DNA of 64,000 nt from Fimenecus sp045613685 (GTDB taxonomy: Bacteria; Bacillota; Clostridia; Oscillospirales; Acutalibacteraceae). Positions 15,260 through 23,428 of this stretch are shown in pieces (the first letter of the stretch is position 1; the number at the start of each line of letters is the position of its first letter). The stretch spans positions 15,136 to 79,135 of the forward strand of contig JAZLBL010000009.1 of assembly GCA_045613685.1 (NCBI GenBank), given 5' to 3'. A program made the position numbers and the translations under genes. The notes beneath the pieces were generated by a model, which made no database searches, was not told the origin of the DNA, and saw nothing but the letters and a program-made list of their open reading frames with translations.

Positions 15260-15292
15260 AAAAAATAACGGTGAAGAGAATTTCTTCACCGT
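15260..15292 (-). terminator. Terminator after the GH18 gene
   Basis: On the minus strand ACGGTGAAGA pairs with TCTTCACCGT and a T-rich run follows. Confidence 0.8.
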
Positions 15293-15344
15293 CTTCGATA
15301 TGTTTCATTTAGTTTTATGCCTTGTATTTTTCATTGTATGAATT

Positions 15345-16730
15345 TCAATTTCGTGTTGCAAGGGAAGTCTGAATTGCTTTAAAGAGCGACATATCGCTTT
15401 CGTATAAAACATCACAAGAATAGTGCCACACCATTACGCCACCAAGACCATAATCGTTTGCAAAAGCAGTTTTATCTTTTATTATTTGCACGCCATTAAA
15501 ACTTATCACACAACTTTCCCCACTACTAACTGTATTTTTGAATGGGTTATTTTCTATATTGTCAACAAGTTGGGCATAAGATGGCCAGGTTTCTTCACCA
15601 CCATGAGTTCTACCGTAAAAAGGCAGACCTAAATCGCACTTGGAAAGGTCATATCCTTTTCTCTTGAATTGAAGAATTGAAAGTGCACCACCCTTTGTAC
15701 CAAAACCTGAATGCTGATTCCAGGTGCTTTCATCATAAGCCATTATTTCAACTCGGTCAAGGGCATTGATAGCAGATTTTGAAAGCGAGCAATTCCAATG
15801 AGAAAGTGCCGCACCGAGAATATGTTCCCCCATCATTTCGTCAAGTTTGACTATAAACTTTGAGAAATCTTTACGGCTTTTTGCTTTATAAGGATATTCA
15901 TAATCGAAATAAAAGCCATCAAAATCGTAAGTATCCAACAAACTCATAATATTTGTTGCTAATTTATCGCCATTATCAATAAATGCTTGACTGTGCAGTT
16001 TTTCTTTAGAATCAGCGTCTGCTCCGTCGGGACCCAAAGCATTACAATGAACTTTTATATCAGGATTTGCCGATTTAACATCAGTTATTATGCTTTTAAG
16101 TATTTCGTCTCCGCTAACCATTTTGCCATTGATTTCACTATCTTGCAAATAAATTTCGCCATTTTCATCAAAGCGTACTACACCAAAAAGGATAACATCT
16201 GTAATCGTTTGTAGTTTTTCTTTTTCAGTGATTCCGTTTGCATAATATGTAGGGCATACAATATATGAAGTTATGCGAAAATCATCATTTTTGTTGCCAT
16301 TCACATTAAGCACGTCAATACCCGCTATATCAAACTGATTTTCATTTGATGATTCTATACAGATTTTAAGTGAATCTGAAGTATGCTCACCAATTTCGCA
16401 ATAACGAAAATCTCCAATACTGTCCTGCTCATAAACAGTTTGATATTCTCCATTTTCATCTTTAACAGAAACAGAAAACTGCCAAACCTGATGATTATCA
16501 TTTTCAAGTATTACAGTATCAAAGGTTCTTTCTTCAGAAAAATGAATTTCAATGTCAGCTCCACCTTCTACAGGTATTACGCCTTTTAAATCCCCTATTA
16601 TTTTAGCATCATTCATAATACTAAAATTATTAAAATTTTCTGTTTTTACACTTGTGGAACAAGAAGCAAATGAAAACATAATAACCAGTGCAATAATTAT
16701 TGACAATGATTTTTTTAATACAATTTTCAT
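15345..16730 (-). CDS. GH18-fold lipoprotein with N-terminal F5/8-like domain
   Basis: A 461-residue exported protein with a lipoprotein signal (hydrophobic run then FASC, modified Cys near residue 24). Residues about 30-150 look like a discoidin/F5-8 carbohydrate-binding domain (WQFSVSVKDENGEYQTVYEQ). Residues about 155-455 form a glycoside hydrolase family 18 barrel with DGFYFDYEYP as the catalytic strand (acid Glu present), plus MAYDES and GLPFYGR. The family pattern DGxDxDxE is changed: Tyr replaces the first inner Asp. A chitinase-like or cell-wall N-acetylglucosaminidase role is likely. It stands alone. Confidence 0.85.
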   Translation of the reverse strand: MKIVLKKSLSIIIALVIMFSFASCSTSVKTENFNNFSIMNDAKIIGDLKGVIPVEGGADIEIHFSEERTFDTVILENDNHQVWQFSVSVKDENGEYQTVYEQDSIGDFRYCEIGEHTSDSLKICIESSNENQFDIAGIDVLNVNGNKNDDFRITSYIVCPTYYANGITEKEKLQTITDVILFGVVRFDENGEIYLQDSEINGKMVSGDEILKSIITDVKSANPDIKVHCNALGPDGADADSKEKLHSQAFIDNGDKLATNIMSLLDTYDFDGFYFDYEYPYKAKSRKDFSKFIVKLDEMMGEHILGAALSHWNCSLSKSAINALDRVEIMAYDESTWNQHSGFGTKGGALSILQFKRKGYDLSKCDLGLPFYGRTHGGEETWPSYAQLVDNIENNPFKNTVSSGESCVISFNGVQIIKDKTAFANDYGLGGVMVWHYSCDVLYESDMSLFKAIQTSLATRN

Positions 16731-16827
16731 ATTTTTTCACCCATGACTTTTTATGAACTTTTATTAATCTTAAAGTATCACCTAAAATCACAATTGTCAA
16801 CAAATTATTATATATTTAGTTGCAAAA

Positions 16828-16861
16828 TAAAAACGGCGCAAGTTTTTACACTCACGCCGTT
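16828..16861 (-). terminator. groESL terminator
   Basis: AACGGCG and CGCCGTT form the stem; on the minus strand it is followed by TTTTTATTTT. Confidence 0.7.
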
Positions 16862-16890
16862 GTTTTATTTGTTTTGAATTTTATATTCAA

Positions 16891-18525
16891 TTAATACATT
16901 CCGCCGCCCTGAGCCATTGCTGCTGCAGCTGCTGCTTCTGCTGCTGGGTCAGGAATATCTGCTACAAGTGACTCTGTTGTGAGCACCATTGCTGCAACTG
17001 ATGATGCATTCTGAAGTGCTGAACGAGTAACCTTTGCAGGGTCAAGGATACCTGCTTCGAACATATCAACATATTCGCTTGTTGCGAAGTTGAAGCCGTA
17101 ACCAACCTTATTTGAGTTAACGATTTCATTTACGATAACTGAGCCTTCAAGACCTGCGTTTGCTGCAATCTGACGAACAGGCTCTTCGATTGCTTTAAGA
17201 ACAATTTTAACACCAGTTTTGAAGTCTGCGTCTTCTGTATCAAGAAGAACTGATGCTGCTTTGATTGCGCCGAGAAGTGCAACACCACCACCTGCAACTG
17301 TACCTTCTTCAACAGCTGCTTTTGTAGCTGCGAGAGCATCTTCAATGCGAAGTTTCTTTTCTTTCATTTCTGTTTCAGTAGCAGCACCAACACGGATAAC
17401 TGCAACACCACCTGCAAGCTTTGCAAGTCTTTCCTGAAGCTTTTCACGGTCGAAGTCTGATGTTGTTTCTGCAATCTGAGATTTGATTTGACCAATTCTA
17501 CCCTTGATTGCGTCTGCATCGCCAGCACCATCAACGATAATTGTGTTTTCTTTTGAAATCTTAACCTGCTTTGCACGACCAAGCTGGAAGAGTTGAGTAT
17601 CTTTGAGTTCAAGGCCTAAGTCTGATGTGATTACCTGACCACCTGTGAGAATTGCGATGTCCTGAAGCATTTCTTTTCTTCTGTCGCCAAAGCCAGGTGC
17701 TTTAACAGCCACGCAAGTAAATGTGCCACGAAGTTTGTTAACAAGGATTGTTGAAAGAGCTTCGCCTTCGATATCTTCTGCAACGATTACAAGCTTTTTG
17801 CCAGCCTGAACGATTTGTTCAAGTAATGGAAGGATTTCTTGAATATTGCCGATTTTCTTATCTGTGATAAGAATAAGAGCATCGTCGATTACTGCTTCCA
17901 TCTTATCTGTATCTGTTACCATATAAGGTGAGATATAGCCACGGTCAAACTGCATACCTTCAACTACATCACTATATGTTTCGCTTGTTTTTGATTCTTC
18001 GATTGTGATAACGCCGTCTGCTGTAACCTTTGCCATTGCATCAGCAATAAGGTTGCCAACATATTCGTCTGCTGCTGAAACTGTTGCAACTCTTGCGATG
18101 TCTTCTGTTGAAGCAACAGGTTTTGCATTTTTAAGTACTTCTTCAACAACTGCATTAACTGCTGCCTGCATACCCTTTTTAACTACCATTGGGTTTGCAC
18201 CTGCTGCAACGTTCTTCATACCTTCACGAACTAATGCCTGAGCAAGAAGAGTTGCTGTTGTTGTGCCGTCACCTGCAACATCGTTTGTCTTTGTTGCAAC
18301 TTCTTTAACAAGCTGTGCACCCATATTTTCGAATGCATCTTCAAGTTCAACTTCTTTAGCGATTGTAACACCGTCGTTAGTGATGAGTGGTGCGCCGTAT
18401 TTTCTGTCAAGAACTACATTTCTGCCTTTTGGTCCTAATGTAATTTTAACTGTATTGCTTAATTTATCAATACCTGTCTGAAGAGCTTTTCTTGCTTCTT
18501 CACCATAAATAATCTGTTTAGCCAT
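16891..18525 (-). CDS. groEL: Chaperonin GroEL
   Basis: A 544-residue 60-kDa chaperonin that folds proteins inside the cytoplasmic GroEL-GroES cage. It has the ATP-binding stretch GDGTTTATLLAQ (near residue 85), conserved apical-domain sequence and an abbreviated GGGMY tail. It follows groES by 18 bp behind CGGAGGG and is controlled with it by CIRCE. Confidence 0.99.
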   Translation of the reverse strand: MAKQIIYGEEARKALQTGIDKLSNTVKITLGPKGRNVVLDRKYGAPLITNDGVTIAKEVELEDAFENMGAQLVKEVATKTNDVAGDGTTTATLLAQALVREGMKNVAAGANPMVVKKGMQAAVNAVVEEVLKNAKPVASTEDIARVATVSAADEYVGNLIADAMAKVTADGVITIEESKTSETYSDVVEGMQFDRGYISPYMVTDTDKMEAVIDDALILITDKKIGNIQEILPLLEQIVQAGKKLVIVAEDIEGEALSTILVNKLRGTFTCVAVKAPGFGDRRKEMLQDIAILTGGQVITSDLGLELKDTQLFQLGRAKQVKISKENTIIVDGAGDADAIKGRIGQIKSQIAETTSDFDREKLQERLAKLAGGVAVIRVGAATETEMKEKKLRIEDALAATKAAVEEGTVAGGGVALLGAIKAASVLLDTEDADFKTGVKIVLKAIEEPVRQIAANAGLEGSVIVNEIVNSNKVGYGFNFATSEYVDMFEAGILDPAKVTRSALQNASSVAAMVLTTESLVADIPDPAAEAAAAAAMAQGGGMY

Positions 18526-18543
18526 AATGTATATTCCCTCCGA

Positions 18544-18828
18544 TTACTCTACAATAGCAAGAATTTCTGATTGACGAACGATTGTGTATTCTTCATTGTC
18601 CATCTTAACTTCTGTGCCTGAATATTTGCCTGTGATTACCTTGTCACCGACTTTAACATACATTTTGATTTCGTTACCATCAACAAATCCGCCAGGGCCA
18701 ACTGCAACAACTTCTGAAACCTGTGGTTTCTCCTGAGTAGCAGCTGTGAGCACGATTCCGCTCTTTGTTGTTTCTTCAATTTCGCATGATTTGAGTACAA
18801 CTCTATCTGCAAGTGGTTTAATAGTCAT
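18544..18828 (-). CDS. groES: Co-chaperonin GroES
   Basis: A 94-residue GroES, the lid of the chaperonin. It shows IKPLADRVVLK at the start, the mobile-loop region EETTKSGIVL and VGDKVITGKYSGTEVK. The start is preceded by GGAGG. First gene of groESL. Confidence 0.98.
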   Translation of the reverse strand: MTIKPLADRVVLKSCEIEETTKSGIVLTAATQEKPQVSEVVAVGPGGFVDGNEIKMYVKVGDKVITGKYSGTEVKMDNEEYTIVRQSEILAIVE

Positions 18829-18866
18829 TTTATATTACCTCCATAAAGAATTATAAATACAAAGTT

Positions 18867-18893
18867 TTAGCACTCTCACTTCCTGAGTGCTAA
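18867..18893 (-). promoter_or_regulatory. CIRCE operator (HrcA binding site)
   Basis: TTAGCACTC, nine bases, then GAGTGCTAA: an exact CIRCE element between the groES promoter and start codon. It implies repression by HrcA, relieved by heat or misfolded protein load. Confidence 0.98.
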
Positions 18894-18897
18894 TTAT

Positions 18898-18926
18898 ATT
18901 TTAGCCACTTTTTTCCAAATCGTCAA
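18898..18926 (-). promoter_or_regulatory. groESL promoter
   Basis: Minus-strand TTGACG (18921-18926), 17 bp, TAAAAT (18898-18903), directly upstream of CIRCE. Confidence 0.8.
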
Positions 18927-18974
18927 GGGTTTTATGTAATTTTAATAAATATTTCATATTTTTTATTTCCACCT

Positions 18975-19026
18975 ATCTCTCCCTCCGTCTGCTATCGCAG
19001 ACACCTCCCTCGTCAGAGGGAGGTGT
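18975..19026. repeat. GC-rich double-hairpin intergenic repeat
   Basis: Two adjacent perfect hairpins, GTCTGC-tatc-GCAGAC (18987-19002) and CACCTCCCTC-gtca-GAGGGAGGTG (19002-19025), stand in a very AT-rich gap just after mazF. Composition and form suggest a dispersed REP-like element; it may also end mazF transcription. No second copy is in this window. Confidence 0.6.
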
Positions 19027-19037
19027 AATCAGTTTAT

Positions 19038-19382
19038 TTATATCAATCCAAAAGACACTGTTAATGCTTTATTTATTTTATTCATATCGTTAGTTGACAA
19101 ATTACCCATTCGTTCTTTAAGGCGTTGTTTATCTATGGTTCTGACCTGTTCAAGTAATACTACTGAATCTTTACTGAGTCCGCATTGGTTACCATTCACA
19201 CTTATATGAGTTGGCAAACGTGATTTTTCTTGTTGGCTTGTAATTGCTGCCGCAATCACAGTTGGGCTATATTTGTTGCCAACATCATTCTGGACTATAA
19301 GTACAGGTCTTACTCCACCTTGCTCTGAACCCACAACAGGACTTAAATCAGCGTAATATATGTCCCCTCTTTTTACATTCAT
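19038..19382 (-). CDS. mazF: MazF/EndoA-type mRNA interferase
   Basis: A 114-residue PemK/MazF toxin fold that cleaves mRNA at short sequences. VKRGDIYYADLSPVVGSEQGGVRPVLIVQND and the LPTHI segment are the family's conserved blocks, including the catalytic-region Arg. The ATG at 19382 has AAGGAGTG upstream; an in-frame start at 19427 does not. In most Firmicutes the gene follows alr and an antitoxin gene; here neither is present, and the upstream neighbour is a lipoprotein. Confidence 0.92.
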   Translation of the reverse strand: MNVKRGDIYYADLSPVVGSEQGGVRPVLIVQNDVGNKYSPTVIAAAITSQQEKSRLPTHISVNGNQCGLSKDSVVLLEQVRTIDKQRLKERMGNLSTNDMNKINKALTVSFGLI

Positions 19383-19477
19383 TTTCTGTATCACTCCTTT
19401 GTTTTTATTTTTACCTTTAAAATGCATAATTAAACATTTTAGATAAAATTTAGGGAGTAATACATATTATGAAATTC

Positions 19478-19999
19478 TTATTCAGTCTGTCCCACATACT
19501 GAAAATTTTCAAAAAGCAATACATCAGCACCATCAATAGTCAGTTTTATGAAATGCTTTGTTTCTTTATCTGCATATAACTTACACAGATGATTTTCAGC
19601 ATTATAAGTATATACCAGTTGATTTGTGATATTATCAATTTGTGGTGTTGTGCCTTGCACATTGTTTATGCATGTTTCAAGGGCATTGCAAATCATATTA
19701 AATGGTAATTTATTACCTGTAAAATTTACTGACAGACCATTAAAATCAATTTGATATTCACCATTGCGACAAGTAATTTTTGTTCCGTTTATGGTTTTTG
19801 GTGCAACAAAATCAAAATAGAGTGCGTCAGACACCACATAACGAGCATTGCCACAAATCTCAATATTATTAATTTGTGTTTTCACCACAGTATTAAAGCC
19901 ACTGATATTCAGTGGCTCTTTTTCTAAATCCTTTGTTTTTAATGTCCCGCATCCACCAAGCAAAAGAATGCAAAATAAAATGCAAAGGACTTTTTTCAT
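19478..19999 (-). CDS. Lipoprotein of unknown function
   Basis: A 173-residue lipoprotein with a clear signal (MKKVLCILFCILLLGGC). The mature part alternates short strands and turns, with YFDFVAPKTINGTKI and HFIKLTIDGADVLLFENF, somewhat like a LolA-type half-barrel, but I cannot assign a family. It lies 11 bp after the NAD(P)HX repair gene and upstream of mazF, so it is probably in the same transcript. It resembles the lipoprotein at 6216-6698 in size only. Confidence 0.75.
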   Translation of the reverse strand: MKKVLCILFCILLLGGCGTLKTKDLEKEPLNISGFNTVVKTQINNIEICGNARYVVSDALYFDFVAPKTINGTKITCRNGEYQIDFNGLSVNFTGNKLPFNMICNALETCINNVQGTTPQIDNITNQLVYTYNAENHLCKLYADKETKHFIKLTIDGADVLLFENFQYVGQTE

Positions 20000-20010
20000 A
20001 TTATCTACCT

Positions 20011-21540
20011 TTATTCAAATTTTGAGAGTAATTCAGGCAACTCATTAAGCATTAAGGTTGGGGTGTTACCCATCATTGAATATTTTTCGGTAACTTTATC
20101 ACCGACCATTCCGTGAATTTTAACACCTGCCATAGCACTCTTGAATGGGTCAACACCTTGTGCGACAAAAGATGCGATTATTCCACCGAGCACATCACCT
20201 GAGCCACCTGTTGACATTCCTGGATTGCCTGTATTATTAACATAGATATCTTCATACTCACTGCTACCCACAAGAGTTGATGCGCCTTTAAGCACGAGAA
20301 TTGATTTGTGTGCTCTTGTAAAGCTTTTTACAACTGCACCACGATTTTCCTGAATGTTATCCACACTCACCCCTGCGATTCTTGACATCTCTTTTGGATG
20401 CGGTGTGAGTATGACAGTCGATTTTGCGCTATCTATTATATCTATATTATCTTTCAAACAATTTATGCCATCGGCATCTAAAATTACAGGCACTTCTGAA
20501 TTTTTAATCACAAATTCTGTAACGGTTTTTGTATCTTCGTCATTGCCCATTCCACAACCTATAAGTACACAAGAGCATTTTTGCAGCTCTTTCTCTATAC
20601 GTTTGATTGCATTTTGTGAAATTCTGCCCATTTTATTGCTCTCGAGCGGAATTAAAATCTGCTCATAGGTTTTCGGTGCAATTGCACTATAAGCTATTGC
20701 AGGAAACGCAACCTTGACAAGTCCTGCGCCACTATTCACTGCACCTTGTGATGCAAAATACACGGCATTTGGCATTTCATAACTACCACCGATTACAAGC
20801 ACTGTGCCAAATATACCTTTATGGCTTTCTGTGTCGCGTTTAGGGAAAAACCCTTTGATTTCGTCTGCACTCATTGTGAAAAGAGTTGCATTGACATCTG
20901 CAAAGCATTTTTCAGGGATACCGATAGGTGCAACCACAACTCTGCCACAACTTTCAATAGATGGTTTTAACACGTGAACAGGCTTAAGTACTAACACTGC
21001 AATTGTCATATCTGCTTTTACATGTGAAGATGTGAGTTTACCACTATCGCCCTCTAATCCACTTGGCACATCAATGCTCACAACAGTTGCAGATGCAGAG
21101 TTAATTTTTTCAAAGAGTCCTGCAATCTTTTCGTTAGGCTCACCTTTGAATCCAACACCAAAAATACAGTCCACTATAATCTGGGCATTTTCAAAATACC
21201 TATCAGTTGTTTCGTCATAGTGGACAATGGTAATCCCCATTGCTCTGATTCGCGAAAGCATTTCAGATGATTCTTCGTCCGTGGGGAGTCCCATAGCCAT
21301 CATTACAGTTGGGGTGTAACCATATTCAGAAAGTTTTCGAGCAATTACAAATCCGTCACCACCATTTTTGCCTTTGCCACACACAACAAGCACATTTCTC
21401 TTGTTTGTGTTTTCAAAGGTCTGGCGGATAATTCTCGCACAATAAGACCCTGCATTCTCCATAAGTTGAAGATATGAAATCCCGCTTTCATTTGCAAGGC
21501 GCTCAACTTTTCTTGTATTTTCAACTGTAAGAACTCTCAT
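20011..21540 (-). CDS. nnrD: Bifunctional NAD(P)H-hydrate epimerase/dehydratase
   Basis: A 509-residue fusion that repairs hydrated NADH/NADPH. The N-terminal epimerase domain (about 1-210) has CGKGKNGGDGFVIAR; the C-terminal ribokinase-like dehydratase (about 215-500) has VLTPHPKEMSR and GGSGDVLGG, the nucleotide-binding end motif. The start MRVLTVENT at 21540 follows GGAGTG; a longer frame to 21579 runs into an upstream region with no ribosome binding site. Confidence 0.95.
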   Translation of the reverse strand: MRVLTVENTRKVERLANESGISYLQLMENAGSYCARIIRQTFENTNKRNVLVVCGKGKNGGDGFVIARKLSEYGYTPTVMMAMGLPTDEESSEMLSRIRAMGITIVHYDETTDRYFENAQIIVDCIFGVGFKGEPNEKIAGLFEKINSASATVVSIDVPSGLEGDSGKLTSSHVKADMTIAVLVLKPVHVLKPSIESCGRVVVAPIGIPEKCFADVNATLFTMSADEIKGFFPKRDTESHKGIFGTVLVIGGSYEMPNAVYFASQGAVNSGAGLVKVAFPAIAYSAIAPKTYEQILIPLESNKMGRISQNAIKRIEKELQKCSCVLIGCGMGNDEDTKTVTEFVIKNSEVPVILDADGINCLKDNIDIIDSAKSTVILTPHPKEMSRIAGVSVDNIQENRGAVVKSFTRAHKSILVLKGASTLVGSSEYEDIYVNNTGNPGMSTGGSGDVLGGIIASFVAQGVDPFKSAMAGVKIHGMVGDKVTEKYSMMGNTPTLMLNELPELLSKFE

Positions 21541-21580
21541 TAAATTCACTCCACATATATTATGAGATAATGATAACATA

Positions 21581-21610
21581 AAAAAGGAGAGTTTTTCAAC
21601 TCTCCTTTAA
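21581..21610 (-). terminator. Terminator after the G5/3D-domain gene
   Basis: On the minus strand AAAGGAGAGTT pairs with AACTCTCCTTT and a T-run follows. Confidence 0.8.
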
Positions 21611-21623
21611 TGTTTTTATTCAA

Positions 21624-22877
21624 TTAGAGAATATAAATTGTTACGTTTCTTGCACCCCACTGACGGCACTGACTTGTGCTGTTCATATAAAGGTCAACTG
21701 TAAACTTGCCCTTCTTAACAAATCCACCTGTGTCTGCAGCTATACAATAACCATAAACAACACCATCATCAGAAACAATCCACATTTCTGTTCCATATGG
21801 AATTTGTTTTGGGTTAACTGCAATTAATCCTGGTTTAACTGCTTTGCCAGTTGCTGTTTTTCCACCTGGTTCACAATAAGCAGCAGCTTTACCCTTAATT
21901 GTGTATTTGTAACTTGTTGGGATATTGTTGGCACCGATTGAATATTTTGATGGTAATGTAATTTCTGAAATAGGATTACCATTCTTTTCAATCTTGCTGT
22001 TTCCTGAGCTCTTAACAAGAGTACCAACTGTTGTAACCTGTGCAACAGGATTCTTTGTAATTGTTTCACTTACAAATGATGTTTCTGCAACTTCACCGTT
22101 AACAATCTTATCTTTATAGACAACTGTTTTAGTTCCGTTTACACCCTTTGTTGTAATTTTTGATGTACCCTTTGTCATGGATGCAGATTTAACTGTTTTC
22201 TTTGAGAATGGAACTTTTTCTGTTGCTTCTCTTGTTACATATTCCACTCTGAGAACATCAATAGTAAGATTGTGGGAAAGTTCTGTTTCTTTTGTTGGAA
22301 CAACTTCGTCATCACTATCAAGAATGACGCCCTGTTCTGCGAGTAATTCACCAACAGTTTTAGCAGTTGATTTCACTTGTCTTGTTTCGCCGTCAACATT
22401 AATTGTAAGGTCATAATAGTTTAAAATCATAACCTCCATATTGTTCGTCACAACAGCTTTTACATTGGCACTTGAAACAAGTTTGTCTGAAAGTACAACA
22501 CCTTGACTCTCGATGAGTTCTGCAACAGTTCCTGCAAAAACAGTATCCACAATATTTCCGTCTGCATGAATAAATCTTACATTACTTGCACGACAGATAA
22601 CAATTTCGCTTTCTGCACCTGCTGTAAAATTATCAAGTAAGAGTTTATCTTGCTCTGACAATTCAATTTTTGCTTCTTCCACAACAGCATAAGCATCTTT
22701 TAAAGTTGTTTCTACTCTTGTGATTTGTGAGCCTTCATAGATATCAACTATATAAGTCTCACCGCTGGCTGCGAAAACTGTACCTGCACAAAGAATGACT
22801 AACGCCATTATAAGTGCCATCACTCGCAATGTTACGCGAGTTGCTTTCGCACGCTCAATGATATTTTTTATCATCAT
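21624..22877 (-). CDS. YabE/Rpf-like cell-wall protein with DUF348, G5 and 3D domains
   Basis: A 417-residue exported protein: signal peptide or anchor helix (about residues 15-37), two or three DUF348 (ubiquitin-like) repeats (about 40-200; GTVAELIESQGV and KTVGELLAEQGV), a G5 domain (about 205-285; REATEKVPFSKKT) and a C-terminal 3D barrel (about 325-417) with three-Asp signature residues in AADTGGF and FTVDLYM. Relatives are lytic transglycosylase or resuscitation-type wall enzymes. It is transcribed alone, with a roughly 120-nt leader and its own terminator. Two adjacent ATGs could serve as start. Confidence 0.92.
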   Translation of the reverse strand: MMIKNIIERAKATRVTLRVMALIMALVILCAGTVFAASGETYIVDIYEGSQITRVETTLKDAYAVVEEAKIELSEQDKLLLDNFTAGAESEIVICRASNVRFIHADGNIVDTVFAGTVAELIESQGVVLSDKLVSSANVKAVVTNNMEVMILNYYDLTINVDGETRQVKSTAKTVGELLAEQGVILDSDDEVVPTKETELSHNLTIDVLRVEYVTREATEKVPFSKKTVKSASMTKGTSKITTKGVNGTKTVVYKDKIVNGEVAETSFVSETITKNPVAQVTTVGTLVKSSGNSKIEKNGNPISEITLPSKYSIGANNIPTSYKYTIKGKAAAYCEPGGKTATGKAVKPGLIAVNPKQIPYGTEMWIVSDDGVVYGYCIAADTGGFVKKGKFTVDLYMNSTSQCRQWGARNVTIYIL

Positions 22878-23330
22878 TCTGCTCCTTTAATAAGCTGTGT
22901 CAACCTTTGCCTTCTGCAAAGTGTTCACCCAAAACATAACTTTGAAAAGTACATTTAAGGCTCACTTAACGCACAACCGTTATTCTCGCTTTGTGACTTT
23001 TGACATTATATTCATCTCGTGTCAAAAAGTCAAATTTTTTTCAAAATGTTTTTTGTACAATTTGTCCAAAAACGCAAGTCAATTTTTGACTGAATATCCC
23101 AAGCAACCCCCATTTTCCACAATATATAGTGTTTTCCACCCTCCTATGCATGTGAATTTTTGTGAGATTTTTAAAAAACGAGCAAATTATTACAAAATAG
23201 TTACAAAATTTTAAGATTTGCAACCTTTTAAAGCACATATCTTGTCCTTATTTTATGAGATTTTTTTGCCAATTATACTTGCTTTTTACTATACTATTAT
23301 ATATATGGTATCTTTAATAGTTTTTTACAT
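22878..23330. other. Long intergenic region before the 3D-domain gene
   Basis: No credible gene is seen. It holds the promoter at 23005-23033, an unclassified leader of about 120 nt without a terminator, and further upstream two TGGAAAA repeats about 21 bp apart near 23114-23145. I looked for the c-di-AMP (ydaO) riboswitch that often precedes such wall-enzyme genes and did not find its conserved blocks. Confidence 0.5.
23005..23033 (-). promoter_or_regulatory. Promoter of the 3D-domain gene
   Basis: Minus-strand TTGACT (23028-23033), 17 bp, perfect TATAAT (23005-23010). Confidence 0.7.
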
Positions 23331-23361
23331 AAAAAAAGACAGAAATCGCTTTCTGTCTTTT
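23331..23361 (-). terminator. Terminator of exopolysaccharide locus 1
   Basis: On the minus strand AAAGACAGAAA pairs with TTTCTGTCTTT and a run of T follows, about 70 bp after the flippase stop codon. Confidence 0.8.
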
Positions 23362-23428
23362 ATCAATTGTTTAATTTATACAAAAATTAATTATATAATT
23401 ATAATATAGGGTATTATGCCTACCTATA

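Noticed and set aside
22878..23004. Possible ydaO (c-di-AMP) riboswitch before the 3D-domain gene
   Set aside because: The conserved blocks of that class are missing from the 120-nt leader, and no terminator hairpin is present.
23110..23150. MraZ-like TGGAAAA repeats
   Set aside because: Only two weakly matching copies, no mraZ or dcw gene next to them, and no properly placed promoter.
23041..23409. Small frames on both strands in the gap before locus 1
   Set aside because: AT-rich, low-complexity translations lacking start signals; one apparent AGGAGG lies directly against its GTG.
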